A stretch of DNA of 48,668 nucleotides from Parendozoicomonas verongulae (GTDB taxonomy: Bacteria; Pseudomonadota; Gammaproteobacteria; Pseudomonadales; Endozoicomonadaceae), in NCBI RefSeq assembly GCF_009711465.1, contig NZ_SMME01000849.1, positions 1-48,668 on the forward strand, read 5' to 3'. This document shows positions 25,116 through 33,967 of the stretch, one piece after another (position 1 is the first letter of the stretch; every line of letters begins with the position of its first letter). The notes beneath the pieces were generated by a model, which saw only the letters and a list, made by a program, of their open reading frames with translations, searched no databases and was not told where the DNA came from. Position numbers and translations under genes: made by a program.

Positions 25116-25523
25116 ATGAAACTTGAAAAAGCTCTTGCCTCAATGGATCGGCGGATGTCCAAAGTCTGGCGCACGATGGATTCTCCACCGGATGCCCAGG
25201 CGCTGACATGCAATGAATACGACTACCTGAAAACCGTTCAGATACTGGGTAATCCCCGGTTGTCGGAGATAGCGGAAGATCTCTCGGTTAAAAAGCCGTC
25301 AGCCACCAGCATGATTATGCGACTGGAAAAACAAGGTATGGTGCAGCGCTCCCCCTGCCCGGAAGATCGCCGGGCTAGCCGCATTTCTCTTACTGAGAAA
25401 AGTCAGGAGCTGCTCCGCCATGACGATGTTTTCTATGCAAGCTTTGCTGATCAGATCAGGCACAAGCTCAGTGAGAAAGATTGTAACGAACTAACGCGCC
25501 TTTTAACCCTGGCAGCAGAATAA
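25116..25523 (+). CDS. MarR-family transcriptional repressor
   Basis: 135 aa. Winged helix-turn-helix: LTCNEYDYLKTVQILGNPRL, SEIAEDLSVKKPSATSMIMR (recognition helix) and the wing with SPCPEDRRASRISLTE (the D-R-R signature). Dimer helices lie at both ends. The stop is one base before the MATE gene, so the two form one operon; MarR-MATE pairs such as MepR-MepA are autoregulated by drug-like ligands. The palindrome in its own promoter supports autorepression. No Shine-Dalgarno is present between the -10 box and ATG, pointing to a leaderless mRNA. Confidence 0.93.
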   Translation: MKLEKALASMDRRMSKVWRTMDSPPDAQALTCNEYDYLKTVQILGNPRLSEIAEDLSVKKPSATSMIMRLEKQGMVQRSPCPEDRRASRISLTEKSQELLRHDDVFYASFADQIRHKLSEKDCNELTRLLTLAAE

Positions 25524-25524
25524 A

Positions 25525-26913
25525 ATGTCTGAAAGTACAACCAAAACCAGTGAAATAAGCAACCAGCCCATTAGCAAACTGTTCTGGCGTTACACCTTAC
25601 CAGCCGTTATGGGCATGGTGGTGAATGGCCTGTATGCCGTTATTGACGGCATTTTTATTGGCCGTGCCGTAGGCGCAGAGGGCCTTGCCGCTATTAACCT
25701 TGCCTGGCCTCTTTTTGGGGTTCTTATCGGTATTGGTTTGATGATTGGTATTGGTGCGTCGGCGCAATACTCTATTGCCCGAGGTGCCGGAAAGCACGGT
25801 AAAGCCCAAAACATATTGGGCAACGCTTTTGTCTTGCTCCCATTATTCAGCTTCATTTTCGGAGCTGTGCTGTACAACTTTACCGTATGGGGAATGGAGC
25901 TGCAGAAAGCCTCTGACCAAGTGATGCACCACGGAACTGCCTATCTTCATCTTATGAGCCTTGGCGCACTGCCTGCCATGGCCGGCGCAGCCCTGCCCAT
26001 GATGGTGCGCAACGATGAACAGCCCCGTCTTGCAACGCAATTGATGTGCCTGGGGGCCGGGTTGAATATTGCCCTCGACTGGCTTTTTGTCGTGTACCTG
26101 AAGCAAGAGGTGGCCGGTGCAGCAGTTGCCACAGTGATTGCTCAGCTGGTAGTTACGATTCTGGGAGCAGGTTACTTCTTCAGCAACAGAGCTCTGGAAA
26201 AGCTCACTCTGAAGACGCTGAACCTGAACCTCAAGCTTTCATGGCACACGCTGGCCACCGGATTCTCCAGCCTGATCATGTTTATGTATTTCAGTTTTGT
26301 GCTGATTATCCATAACCGTCTGTTCAGCGTACATGGCGGTGTTGTAACGCTGGCGGCATTCTCTATTGTGGGTTACGTGCAAACCTTCTACTACATGTTT
26401 GCAGAAGGTGTCGGCCATGGTATTCAGCCGCTGGTGAGTTATAACAAGGGAGCGGGTAACAGTAATAATATTCGTGCGGCTCTGATGCTGGCCATGAAAG
26501 TTGTACTGGGTGTCGGCATTGCCACACTGCTGCTGATTAACCTGCTTCCCCAGACTATTGCCGGCATCTTCGCCGCTGAAGATCAGGCTCTGATTGAAGC
26601 CACCACCACCGGCTTCCGACTGCACCTGTTCACACTGTTCCTTGATGGCCTGATTGTTGTCGGTGCGGCTTACTTCCAGGCGCTGGCATTGGCACGGCTG
26701 GCAACATTCATCTCCATGGGCAATATGCTGGTTCAGCTGCCACTGCTGGCGACTTTACCTAACTGGCTGGGAGTTACCGGTGTATGGATCAGCATGCCCA
26801 TCTCCAATATATTTCTGGCTGTGGTTGTGATTCTGGTGATAAGAAGGGATCTGCGTATGCGCAAAGCCCTGAAGCCTGTGGCAAGTGAAAGCGAGCTGCA
26901 GAACGCCGCCTGA
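25525..26913 (+). CDS. MATE-family multidrug/sodium antiporter (MepA-like)
   Basis: 462 aa, about 12 membrane helices. The N-terminus FWRYTLPAVMGMVVNGLYAV leads into the helix 1 motif VIDGIFIGRAVGAEGLAAIN, typical of the MATE DinF/MepA branch. An internal two-fold repeat is visible (LKLSWHTLATGFSSLIMFMY begins the second half). It is expected to export cationic drugs or metabolites in exchange for Na+ or H+. Translationally coupled to the MarR gene (one-base gap). No terminator was found after it; the next gene starts 72 bases on. Confidence 0.93.
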   Translation: MSESTTKTSEISNQPISKLFWRYTLPAVMGMVVNGLYAVIDGIFIGRAVGAEGLAAINLAWPLFGVLIGIGLMIGIGASAQYSIARGAGKHGKAQNILGNAFVLLPLFSFIFGAVLYNFTVWGMELQKASDQVMHHGTAYLHLMSLGALPAMAGAALPMMVRNDEQPRLATQLMCLGAGLNIALDWLFVVYLKQEVAGAAVATVIAQLVVTILGAGYFFSNRALEKLTLKTLNLNLKLSWHTLATGFSSLIMFMYFSFVLIIHNRLFSVHGGVVTLAAFSIVGYVQTFYYMFAEGVGHGIQPLVSYNKGAGNSNNIRAALMLAMKVVLGVGIATLLLINLLPQTIAGIFAAEDQALIEATTTGFRLHLFTLFLDGLIVVGAAYFQALALARLATFISMGNMLVQLPLLATLPNWLGVTGVWISMPISNIFLAVVVILVIRRDLRMRKALKPVASESELQNAA

Positions 26914-26985
26914 CCGCATCAATCCATCACGCCCTGCTAGTCTTAATCCGGTAGGTATATCGGATCCGGTTACAGGGTGTGTATT

Positions 26986-27423
26986 ATGAGAAATATAAAA
27001 TCCAACAAAATCAAAGGCTACACACTTATCGAACTGATGGTTGTCACCCTCATTATCGGTATTCTGGCTGTTACGGCCCTGTACGCTTATCAGATTTACA
27101 GCAAGCGGAGCCACTTGGTGGAGGGGCTGGGCATGGCTTCTTCACTGAAAGCCACCATGGCGGATTACTATGCCACCAACGGTGTGTGGCCGGCCGATAA
27201 CTTTGAAGCTGGCTCCCCTACCATAGTCTCTGGCAATTCGGTTAAAAGCATCAGGATTAGTGGAAACACTCTCATCGTCATCTATAACGAGAAAGTGATT
27301 GATGATGGTCAACTGTTGCTCATCGCCTCCACGAACAATGGCAGTATTGAATGGGCATGCCAATCTTCGGTTAATAACGGTGCGATTATCCCTCCGCAAC
27401 TCCTTCCTGAACGGTGTCGTTAA
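26986..27423 (+). CDS. type IV pilin-like protein (minor pilin/pseudopilin)
   Basis: 145 aa from ATG 26986 (AGGG about 9 bases upstream; a GTG at 26977 is less likely). Prepilin signal: basic leader MRNIKSNKIKG then YTLIELMVVTLIIGILAVTA, Glu at mature position 5; the first mature residue is Tyr rather than Phe. The helix continues into LYAYQIYSKRSHLVEGLG. The globular part is short with two Cys near the end (WACQSS and ERCR) that could form the pilin D-loop. It is closest in style to minor pilins or PilE-like subunits. It stands alone between the MATE gene and srkA, so the assembly machinery must be elsewhere. Confidence 0.82.
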   Translation: MRNIKSNKIKGYTLIELMVVTLIIGILAVTALYAYQIYSKRSHLVEGLGMASSLKATMADYYATNGVWPADNFEAGSPTIVSGNSVKSIRISGNTLIVIYNEKVIDDGQLLLIASTNNGSIEWACQSSVNNGAIIPPQLLPERCR

Positions 27424-27486
27424 AAAATCAGTGAAGCCTGTTGGCTAGCTCTCTACAATAGGGACTTTTCCCTTCCGGAGCCAGCT

Positions 27487-28470
27487 ATGACGACTCAGCA
27501 CCCTTATGAATCCCTGACTCCGGATACCGTCATTGATGCTGTTGAATCCCTCGGCTATTTCAGTGACGCTCGTATCCTTGCCTTGAATAGCTATGAAAAC
27601 CGTGTATATCAAGTAGGTATTGAAGATAAACAGCCAGTGATAGTGAAGTTCTACCGCCCACTGCGGTGGAGGAAAGAACAGATTCTCGAAGAGCACGCCT
27701 TCGCACAGGAGTTAGCTGATCTGGAGATCTCTGTTGTGCCACCAATAGCCAGCGAGAATGGCCAGACCCTTCATGACTTTGCTGGTTTCCACTTCAGCCT
27801 TTACACCCGCAAAGGTGGACATGCCCCAGAACTGGATAATATGGATCACCTGTTCAGCCTTGGTCAGCTGATGGGGCGGATTCACAAAGCGGGCTCCACC
27901 CACAATTTCAACTATCGCACCGAGATCAATCTGCAGCGTTACGCAAAAGACAGTGCAGCGTTTCTGTTGGAAAGTAATACTATTCCCCAAAGTCTTGTGC
28001 CAGCCTACGAGACCCTGGCCCGAGATGTGATCGACAAACTGGAAGTCATTGATGCCCACAACAACCCTGAAGTGATTCGTCTGCATGGGGACTGTCACGT
28101 TGGCAACATTCTCTGCCGTGACGATGCGTTTCACTTTGTGGATTTCGACGACTGCATCAACGGCCCGGCCATTCAGGATTTGTGGATGTTCCTGAACGGT
28201 GATCGCCAACACAAGATGGCGCAGCTGTCTGAATTGATTGATGGTTACAACGAGTTCCACACGTTCAACCCTGCTGAACTTAACCTGATTGAATACTTCA
28301 GAACCCTGCGCCTGATGAACTACAGCGCATGGCTGGCCAGACGCTGGGAAGACCCGGCCTTCCCTATCGCTTTCCCTTGGTTTAACAGTGAGCGTTACTG
28401 GGCGGATCACATTCTGGAATTACGAGAGCAGATGGCAGCTCTGGATGAAGAGCCTTTGGAAATGTTTTGA
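27487..28470 (+). CDS. srkA: stress response serine/threonine protein kinase SrkA (YihE/RdoA family)
   Basis: 327 aa, the family's usual length. Eukaryotic-like kinase fold of the APH/choline-kinase type: Lys in VIVKFYRPLRWRKEQILEEH, catalytic loop RLHGDCHVGNIL (His-Gly-Asp...Asn) and metal-binding FVDFDDCINGP. Characteristic SrkA sequence ALNSYENRVYQVG near the N-terminus. In E. coli the protein counters stress-induced death, acting against MazF-type lethality. GGAG lies about 7 bases before ATG 27487. Confidence 0.95.
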   Translation: MTTQHPYESLTPDTVIDAVESLGYFSDARILALNSYENRVYQVGIEDKQPVIVKFYRPLRWRKEQILEEHAFAQELADLEISVVPPIASENGQTLHDFAGFHFSLYTRKGGHAPELDNMDHLFSLGQLMGRIHKAGSTHNFNYRTEINLQRYAKDSAAFLLESNTIPQSLVPAYETLARDVIDKLEVIDAHNNPEVIRLHGDCHVGNILCRDDAFHFVDFDDCINGPAIQDLWMFLNGDRQHKMAQLSELIDGYNEFHTFNPAELNLIEYFRTLRLMNYSAWLARRWEDPAFPIAFPWFNSERYWADHILELREQMAALDEEPLEMF

Positions 28471-28484
28471 TAACATACTGTCCT

Positions 28485-28509
28485 CAAGCCCTGTCCTGAC
28501 AGGGCTTTG
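28485..28509 (+). terminator. hairpin terminator after srkA
   Basis: AAGCCCTGTC (28486-28495) pairs with GACAGGGCTT (28498-28507), tiny loop, then TTGA; the T run is short. A second hairpin, TGGTTTC (28526-28532) with GAAACCA (28540-28546), lies in the leader of the next gene. Confidence 0.6.
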
Positions 28510-28663
28510 ACTGGTGAATACCGCTTGGTTTCTTCCATTGAAACCAGTGACGATGCAGTGACAAAGTCCCACTTTCAGCGCGTTTGTAGTGAATAAGTCC
28601 CGCTACACTTTATCTAATCGGCTACTTTTGAAAATCACTCCACGACTGGGACGTCATTCAGGC

Positions 28664-31600
28664 ATGCGTACGCTGGCTTTATGGATCTTCACCACCCTGT
28701 TTTCCTGTCAGCTTCTGGCCGAAAACTCCACGCCTCGCCTACCCAGCCAAGAGGCTATTTCCAAGGCTTTAGAACAAATAAAGCCTGCGGAGAAAACCCT
28801 GAGCGCCAAAGAGTCCGAGCTCTCGGATATTTATAAAAAAACCCTTACATTCCTGCGCCAGGCTGCCTCAGAGCAGGAACAGCTAACAACTCTCAAGAAA
28901 CAAATTGATAACGCCTCAGATGAACTCACCCGGCAGCAGAACGTTCTGGACAGCCTGCCTCTACCATCCGACACAGTACTGTTAGAAAAATACCGGCACC
29001 AGCCCGTTGATGAACTGCGTAAACTGCTGGACACCCGCCTTGAAGAAATTTCAGAGCTGCAAAATCAGCTTTCTCGGGTATCTGGCCAGATCACCCACAG
29101 CCGTGCACGTCCAGAGCGTAATCAGGCCACCATCAGCAAAAATCAGGAACGACTGAAAGACATCACCACCCAGATCAATCTGTTAGATGTGGACACAGAA
29201 CTGGCGGCAGACTTAAAGGACAAAAAGCGGGTCTTACTGCAAGCCGAAGCCAACGCACTTCAACATCAGGACACCCGCCTCAATATCGAAATCCGCTCCA
29301 GCAGCACCCTGCTTGATCTGGAAACCATGCAACAGCGCCTTCTTAACCGCAGGCTGCAGCTGCTGGAGCAGGAAGTGCTGTCTATGCAGACCATCATCAA
29401 CTTCAAACGTCGCGCGGCCAGTGAGAAAGCCGTTGCCACGGCCTCACGCTTGAATCGCTCTACCGCAGGCAAGAGTGTGCTACAGACACATGCAGCGTTG
29501 AATATGGAAATGAGCCAGCAACTGCTGTCAATCTCCGACCGCCTCAGCCAGCTCACAGCTAAAAGCTCCAGAGTGCGCAACCAGCTCAATAACCTGAGCA
29601 ATATCGGTCAAACTGTGCAACAGCAGTCTGTACTGCTGGGTGAGAACCGGATTCTTGCACGAATGCTGCGGGAAAACCTGATGTCTCTCCCACACTTCAG
29701 CATCGACCCCGGCATTCCCGATATGGTGGCTCAGGCTCGTTTGCAAAAGTTTCAATACGACCAGCAGCGACAGGAACTCACCAGCCCGGAAGCACGTGTT
29801 GATGTGGTGATTGAGCAGAACAAGTCGGAGTACGTGTTCAGCCCACAAGACACCAAAGAGCTTCTGCGGCTGATGAAAAACCGGCAGGTGCTTCTGGAAG
29901 ATTTATCAGGCGAGATTGGCACTCTGCTGAGTACCGCCACCAGCCTTGATCTTGATCAGAAGAATCTGGAAGCGCAGAGTCAGGAACTGTCCAAAAAGCT
30001 GGAAGAACGGCTGTTCTGGATTGCCAGTAATCAGGCTCTTGGACTGAACTGGATTCAACAGCTCCCCAAGAACCTTTGGCAGCAGGTGAGCAACATCCCG
30101 TGGGATGGCATTCTGCTAGCCTTTACGGATTCCGCCCGTAGCCACTGGCTCTTCACATCTTTGATTCTTGCTCTGGTGCTTTTGCTCCACACTCGCCGCC
30201 GCACATTTATGGCCATACAGCGTACCTTCTCACGGAAGATGGGCAATGTACGCCACGATACCCTGACGCTGACACCTACGGCACTCGGCTTAAGCCTGCT
30301 GCAGGTGATGCCGCTGCCAGTGCTTATGGGCGTAACAGGTTTGGCGCTGCTTACGGGAGATGGACACTCTGTAGGCGTATCGAACCTCGGCTCCGCCTTT
30401 ATCGTAACCGCTTTTGCCTGGCTGCTTTTGTCTCTGGCTATCCAGATTCACCGCCCCCATAACATTGCCGTAACTCACTTCCGCTGGCCTCCAGCTCAGT
30501 GTCGCAGAATACAGAGTCAATTGATTAAACTGCGGGCAGTGATGGTTCCCTTACTGCTCACGGTAAGCCTTGCCAAGAATCAGCCTACAGATTTGAATCA
30601 GGATATTCTCGGCATGACACTGCTGATGGCCGGTTCACTGTTGCAGGGCTGGATGCTATTCCGCCTGATGCAGGAGAGCAGCTATCTGTTCGGCTCCCGC
30701 GTGCTCCATATCATGCTGACTCTGGTACTGGTGATAATTGCCTTCGCCCAGCTGCTTCTCACCGCTGCCGGTTATTACTACTCCACCCTGATTCTCCAGT
30801 TCCAGCTGGCAGGAACCCTGTATATGGTGGGCGGCGCTGTACTATTGCAGGCACTGGTGATCCGAAGTCTGAATGTGGCAGAACGGCGACTGGCCTTTAC
30901 CCGTGCCTTAAAGAAACGGGCCGCCAGCAAAGACGGGGAAAATGTTGAAGAGCCTAACCTCGACCTTGCCACCATCAACCAGCAATCCCTGCGCCTGCTC
31001 AATTCACTGATGATGGTGGGGCTGTTTATCGGGCTGTACTGGTTCTGGAAAGATCTGTTTGCTCTGCTGAATGTTCTGGATAACGTAACCCTGTGGGAGT
31101 TTGCTGCCGGGCAAGAGGGAGGGGAGCCGTTTACCGTTCGGTTAAGTGATTTACTACTGAGTCTGGGCACGCTGGTCACCAGCTTTATTCTGGCCCGCAA
31201 CCTGCCCGGTCTGCTGGAGATGACTGTACTCTCCCGGCTGAAACTGCGGGCTGGCAGCAGCTATGCCATGACAACTCTGCTCAGTTACACCATCACCTGC
31301 GTCGGCTTCATCATGGCCTTAAGCCTGTTGGGTGCCAGCTGGGCCAAGCTGCAGTGGCTGATTGCTGCGTTGGGTATCGGTATTGGTATTGGCTTGCAGG
31401 AAATTGTAGCCAACTTTGTTGCCGGTTTGATCATCCTGTTCGAGCGCCCCATTCGTATTGGCGACACCATCACCCTTGGGGAGCTGGATGGTGAGGTGTC
31501 CCGTATCCGTATCCGCTCCACTACGGTAACGGACTGGGATAACCGCGAGATCATTATTCCCAACAAGCTGCTTATGGGCGAGAAGTTAATTAACTGGTCT

Positions 31601-31927
31601 TTAAGCAACTCGATTGTGCGGATTATTCTGCCTTTTCAGGTGGCTCATGGTACCGATCCGAAACTTGTCCAAAAACTCCTGCATCAAGCCGCACAGGAAC
31701 ATGATCGCATTGTTGAGCAACCGGAAACACTGGTGTTACTGATGGAATACGGCAACAGCTCATTGATGTACGAACTGCGCACCCACGTCGCTCACGTGAA
31801 CGACCGTTTGCCCGTGCGTGATGAACTAAACGCACGGGTTCAGGAACTATTCAAAGAACATGGGGTCACTGTAGCGTACCCCAAACAAGATATTTTCCTG
31901 CGGTCACCGGGAGCTGGACATGTCTGA
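28664..31927 (+). CDS. mscK: large mechanosensitive channel, MscK/KefA type
   Basis: 1087 aa from ATG 28664, which yields a signal peptide (MRTLALWIFTTLFSCQLLAE); the frame opens further back at GTG 28589 but that start buries it. A large periplasmic part ~22-455 is almost wholly helical and coiled-coil (e.g. LTTLKKQIDNASDELTRQQN). About eleven membrane helices (~470-900) follow, ending in the MscS-type pore helix and cytoplasmic vestibule: LGIGIGIGLQEIVANFVAGL, then ILFERPIRIGDTITLGELDG and DNREIIIPNKLLMGEKLINW. It opens under osmotic downshock; MscK is also gated by K+. It overlaps the next gene by eight bases. Confidence 0.92.
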   Translation: MRTLALWIFTTLFSCQLLAENSTPRLPSQEAISKALEQIKPAEKTLSAKESELSDIYKKTLTFLRQAASEQEQLTTLKKQIDNASDELTRQQNVLDSLPLPSDTVLLEKYRHQPVDELRKLLDTRLEEISELQNQLSRVSGQITHSRARPERNQATISKNQERLKDITTQINLLDVDTELAADLKDKKRVLLQAEANALQHQDTRLNIEIRSSSTLLDLETMQQRLLNRRLQLLEQEVLSMQTIINFKRRAASEKAVATASRLNRSTAGKSVLQTHAALNMEMSQQLLSISDRLSQLTAKSSRVRNQLNNLSNIGQTVQQQSVLLGENRILARMLRENLMSLPHFSIDPGIPDMVAQARLQKFQYDQQRQELTSPEARVDVVIEQNKSEYVFSPQDTKELLRLMKNRQVLLEDLSGEIGTLLSTATSLDLDQKNLEAQSQELSKKLEERLFWIASNQALGLNWIQQLPKNLWQQVSNIPWDGILLAFTDSARSHWLFTSLILALVLLLHTRRRTFMAIQRTFSRKMGNVRHDTLTLTPTALGLSLLQVMPLPVLMGVTGLALLTGDGHSVGVSNLGSAFIVTAFAWLLLSLAIQIHRPHNIAVTHFRWPPAQCRRIQSQLIKLRAVMVPLLLTVSLAKNQPTDLNQDILGMTLLMAGSLLQGWMLFRLMQESSYLFGSRVLHIMLTLVLVIIAFAQLLLTAAGYYYSTLILQFQLAGTLYMVGGAVLLQALVIRSLNVAERRLAFTRALKKRAASKDGENVEEPNLDLATINQQSLRLLNSLMMVGLFIGLYWFWKDLFALLNVLDNVTLWEFAAGQEGGEPFTVRLSDLLLSLGTLVTSFILARNLPGLLEMTVLSRLKLRAGSSYAMTTLLSYTITCVGFIMALSLLGASWAKLQWLIAALGIGIGIGLQEIVANFVAGLIILFERPIRIGDTITLGELDGEVSRIRIRSTTVTDWDNREIIIPNKLLMGEKLINWSLSNSIVRIILPFQVAHGTDPKLVQKLLHQAAQEHDRIVEQPETLVLLMEYGNSSLMYELRTHVAHVNDRLPVRDELNARVQELFKEHGVTVAYPKQDIFLRSPGAGHV

Positions 31928-32498
31928 ATATGTAACTGAAAGACAGCATCAGGAGATTCGCCAAAGGCCGGATCAACTACTGCCTCTGCACTCGTGCATT
32001 CGCATTTTCCGCCAGCGTGTTGAAGGCGATGATGCCTGGACCAGCGGCATTTTGTTGGATGCCAGCCATGATTTACTGTTATTGCAGGTGATCAGCGACC
32101 AAATTAACTTCAACGGTTTCCAGATTATTCGCCGCTTCGATATCAGCCATATCGAACGCCCTATTCCTCAGCAAGACTTTCTAATGAAAGCTTTGAAACT
32201 ACGTGGACAGGAGACAAAGCACCCCGGAATCATTAATCTCGATTCCATGGAAAAAGCACTGCGCACGGCGGCTCGTCTCAGGCCGCTCATGACGGTGTAC
32301 CAGGAGATTACCGATCCCTCCGTGTGCTGGATTGGACGCATGAGCAAGATTGATAACGATCTGCTCTATCTGCAGTGCATGTCGCCGGAAGCAAGGCTGG
32401 AAAGTTCCCTTGACACGTTCGATATCGAAAGCATCACCCGTATTGACTTTGGCGGCTCCTACGAAGATGCTCTATGGCAGGTTTATAACGCCTCATAG
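31920..32498 (+). CDS. conserved hypothetical protein, probably coupled to mscK
   Basis: 192 aa cytoplasmic protein starting inside the last codons of mscK (8-base overlap in another frame), so translation is probably coupled. It appears to hold two related halves, each a small beta-rich unit: VEGDDAWTSGILLDASHDLLLLQ with QIIRRFDISHIER, and ITDPSVCWIGRMSKIDNDLL with LDTFDIESITRIDFGGSYED. This resembles duplicated Sm/PilZ-like barrels, but that is a guess. No signal peptide or catalytic motif. It is followed 17 bases later by selO. Confidence 0.75.
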   Translation: MSEYVTERQHQEIRQRPDQLLPLHSCIRIFRQRVEGDDAWTSGILLDASHDLLLLQVISDQINFNGFQIIRRFDISHIERPIPQQDFLMKALKLRGQETKHPGIINLDSMEKALRTAARLRPLMTVYQEITDPSVCWIGRMSKIDNDLLYLQCMSPEARLESSLDTFDIESITRIDFGGSYEDALWQVYNAS

Positions 32499-32515
32499 AG
32501 CAGCCATTACAACAA

Positions 32516-33931
32516 ATGAAACACACATACGCTGATCTGGGTTCCGCCTTCTCGTCTCCCGTTCAGCCGCAACCGCTGGATAACCCAGAGCTGGTAAGCA
32601 GCAATCGAGAAGTCATCGAACAACTCTCTTTGGATTCCTACTCACAGGAAGAACTGACTCAGCTTTGCAATGGCTCAAAGCCTCTGAATGAGTCCTCACC
32701 TGTGGCAATGGTGTATGCAGGCCACCAGTTTGGCAGCTGGGTTTCTCGCCTGGGGGATGGACGAGCATTATTACTGGGAGAACTTCATGGCGCAGACGGC
32801 AAACTCTACGACCTTCACCTCAAAGGCGCAGGCTTAACACCCTACTCCCGCAGTGGCGATGGCCGGGCAGTTCTTCGTTCCACTATTCGGGAATATCTGT
32901 GCAGTGAAGCCCTTCACCACTTAGGCATTCCCACAACTCGCTCCCTTTGCCTGATTAACAGCACGACACCGGTTTATCGAGAAAAAACAGAAACCGGTGC
33001 AGCTATGATTCGCGTGGCAGAGAGCCATGTACGCTTCGGGACATTCGAATATTTCAGCTACAGCAAACAGCACGAGCAACTGCAGATACTGGCTGACTAT
33101 GTGATCTGGCGTCACTTCCCTCAATGGCAGGACGACGAAAGTCGTGTAGAGAAACTGTTGGCAGAGGCCGTAACACGCACCGCAGAAATGATAGCCCTCT
33201 GGCAAGCCGCAGGCTGGTGCCACGGAGTGATGAATACCGACAACATGTCCATCCTCGGCCATACCATTGATTACGGACCTTTCGGTTTTCTCGACGGCTT
33301 TGATGCCGGGCATATCTGCAATCACTCAGACTGGCAGGGACGCTACGCCTTCAACCGCCAGCCTGAAATTGGTTACTGGAACTGCGCCGCACTGACTCAG
33401 GCATTGTTGCCGATTCTCCCGGCTGGGCAGGAAAAAGCGGAAGTCATTCTGAAAACCTACCCTAAAGCCTTTGCTTCCAGATACTCCTCTCTTTTACGAG
33501 CCAAGTTTGGCCTTGTGACTGCACAGGAAAACGACAATAAGCTGATAGACCCGCTCTTCACTCATATGCAGGAGGAGAAAACCGATTACACAGTTTTCTT
33601 CCGGGCACTCTCACAGGGTAATGCTGAAGATGTGTTTATTGATCGGGAACGCTTCCACGCCTGGCACCAGAAGTATCAGGAACGGCTGGCATCAGAAGGG
33701 CGTTCAGAAGATGAGGTGCGTAAAGGGATGTTGGCCGCTAATCCCAAATACATCCTCCGCAACCACCTGCTCCAGATCGCTATTGATAAGGCTGAGTCAG
33801 GTGATTACAACGAAGTACAGCGGCTGCTCGACATTATGAAAAAACCGTTTGACGAACAGCCGGAAAACGAAAGCTATGCTGCACTCCCGCCGGAGTGGGC
33901 TGGTGAGTTGGAGATTAGTTGTTCTTCCTGA
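32516..33931 (+). CDS. selO: protein adenylyltransferase SelO (YdiU/UPF0061)
   Basis: 471 aa pseudokinase-fold enzyme that transfers AMP from ATP to Ser/Thr/Tyr of proteins. Family motifs: VYAGHQFGSWVSRLGDGRAL, LHLKGAGLTPYSRSGDGRAV, STIREYLCSEALHHLGIPTT, and GVMNTDNMSILGHTIDYGPF (metal/ATP-binding Asn and Asp). The C-terminus ends ISCSS: the Cys occupies the place of selenocysteine in animal SelO and of Cys in E. coli, where it forms a redox switch. Slightly shorter than the usual 478-490 aa. Third gene of the run mscK - hypothetical - selO. Weak ribosome site. It ends 36 bases from the convergent fic gene, with no clear terminator between. Confidence 0.95.
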   Translation: MKHTYADLGSAFSSPVQPQPLDNPELVSSNREVIEQLSLDSYSQEELTQLCNGSKPLNESSPVAMVYAGHQFGSWVSRLGDGRALLLGELHGADGKLYDLHLKGAGLTPYSRSGDGRAVLRSTIREYLCSEALHHLGIPTTRSLCLINSTTPVYREKTETGAAMIRVAESHVRFGTFEYFSYSKQHEQLQILADYVIWRHFPQWQDDESRVEKLLAEAVTRTAEMIALWQAAGWCHGVMNTDNMSILGHTIDYGPFGFLDGFDAGHICNHSDWQGRYAFNRQPEIGYWNCAALTQALLPILPAGQEKAEVILKTYPKAFASRYSSLLRAKFGLVTAQENDNKLIDPLFTHMQEEKTDYTVFFRALSQGNAEDVFIDRERFHAWHQKYQERLASEGRSEDEVRKGMLAANPKYILRNHLLQIAIDKAESGDYNEVQRLLDIMKKPFDEQPENESYAALPPEWAGELEISCSS

Positions 33932-33967
33932 TGGATAAGATACAAAAGCAATGGTCTGGGTACTTAT

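Noticed and set aside
33900..33931. Selenocysteine at the SelO C-terminus
   Set aside because: The codon is TGT (Cys) followed by two Ser codons and TGA as true stop; no SECIS-like need.
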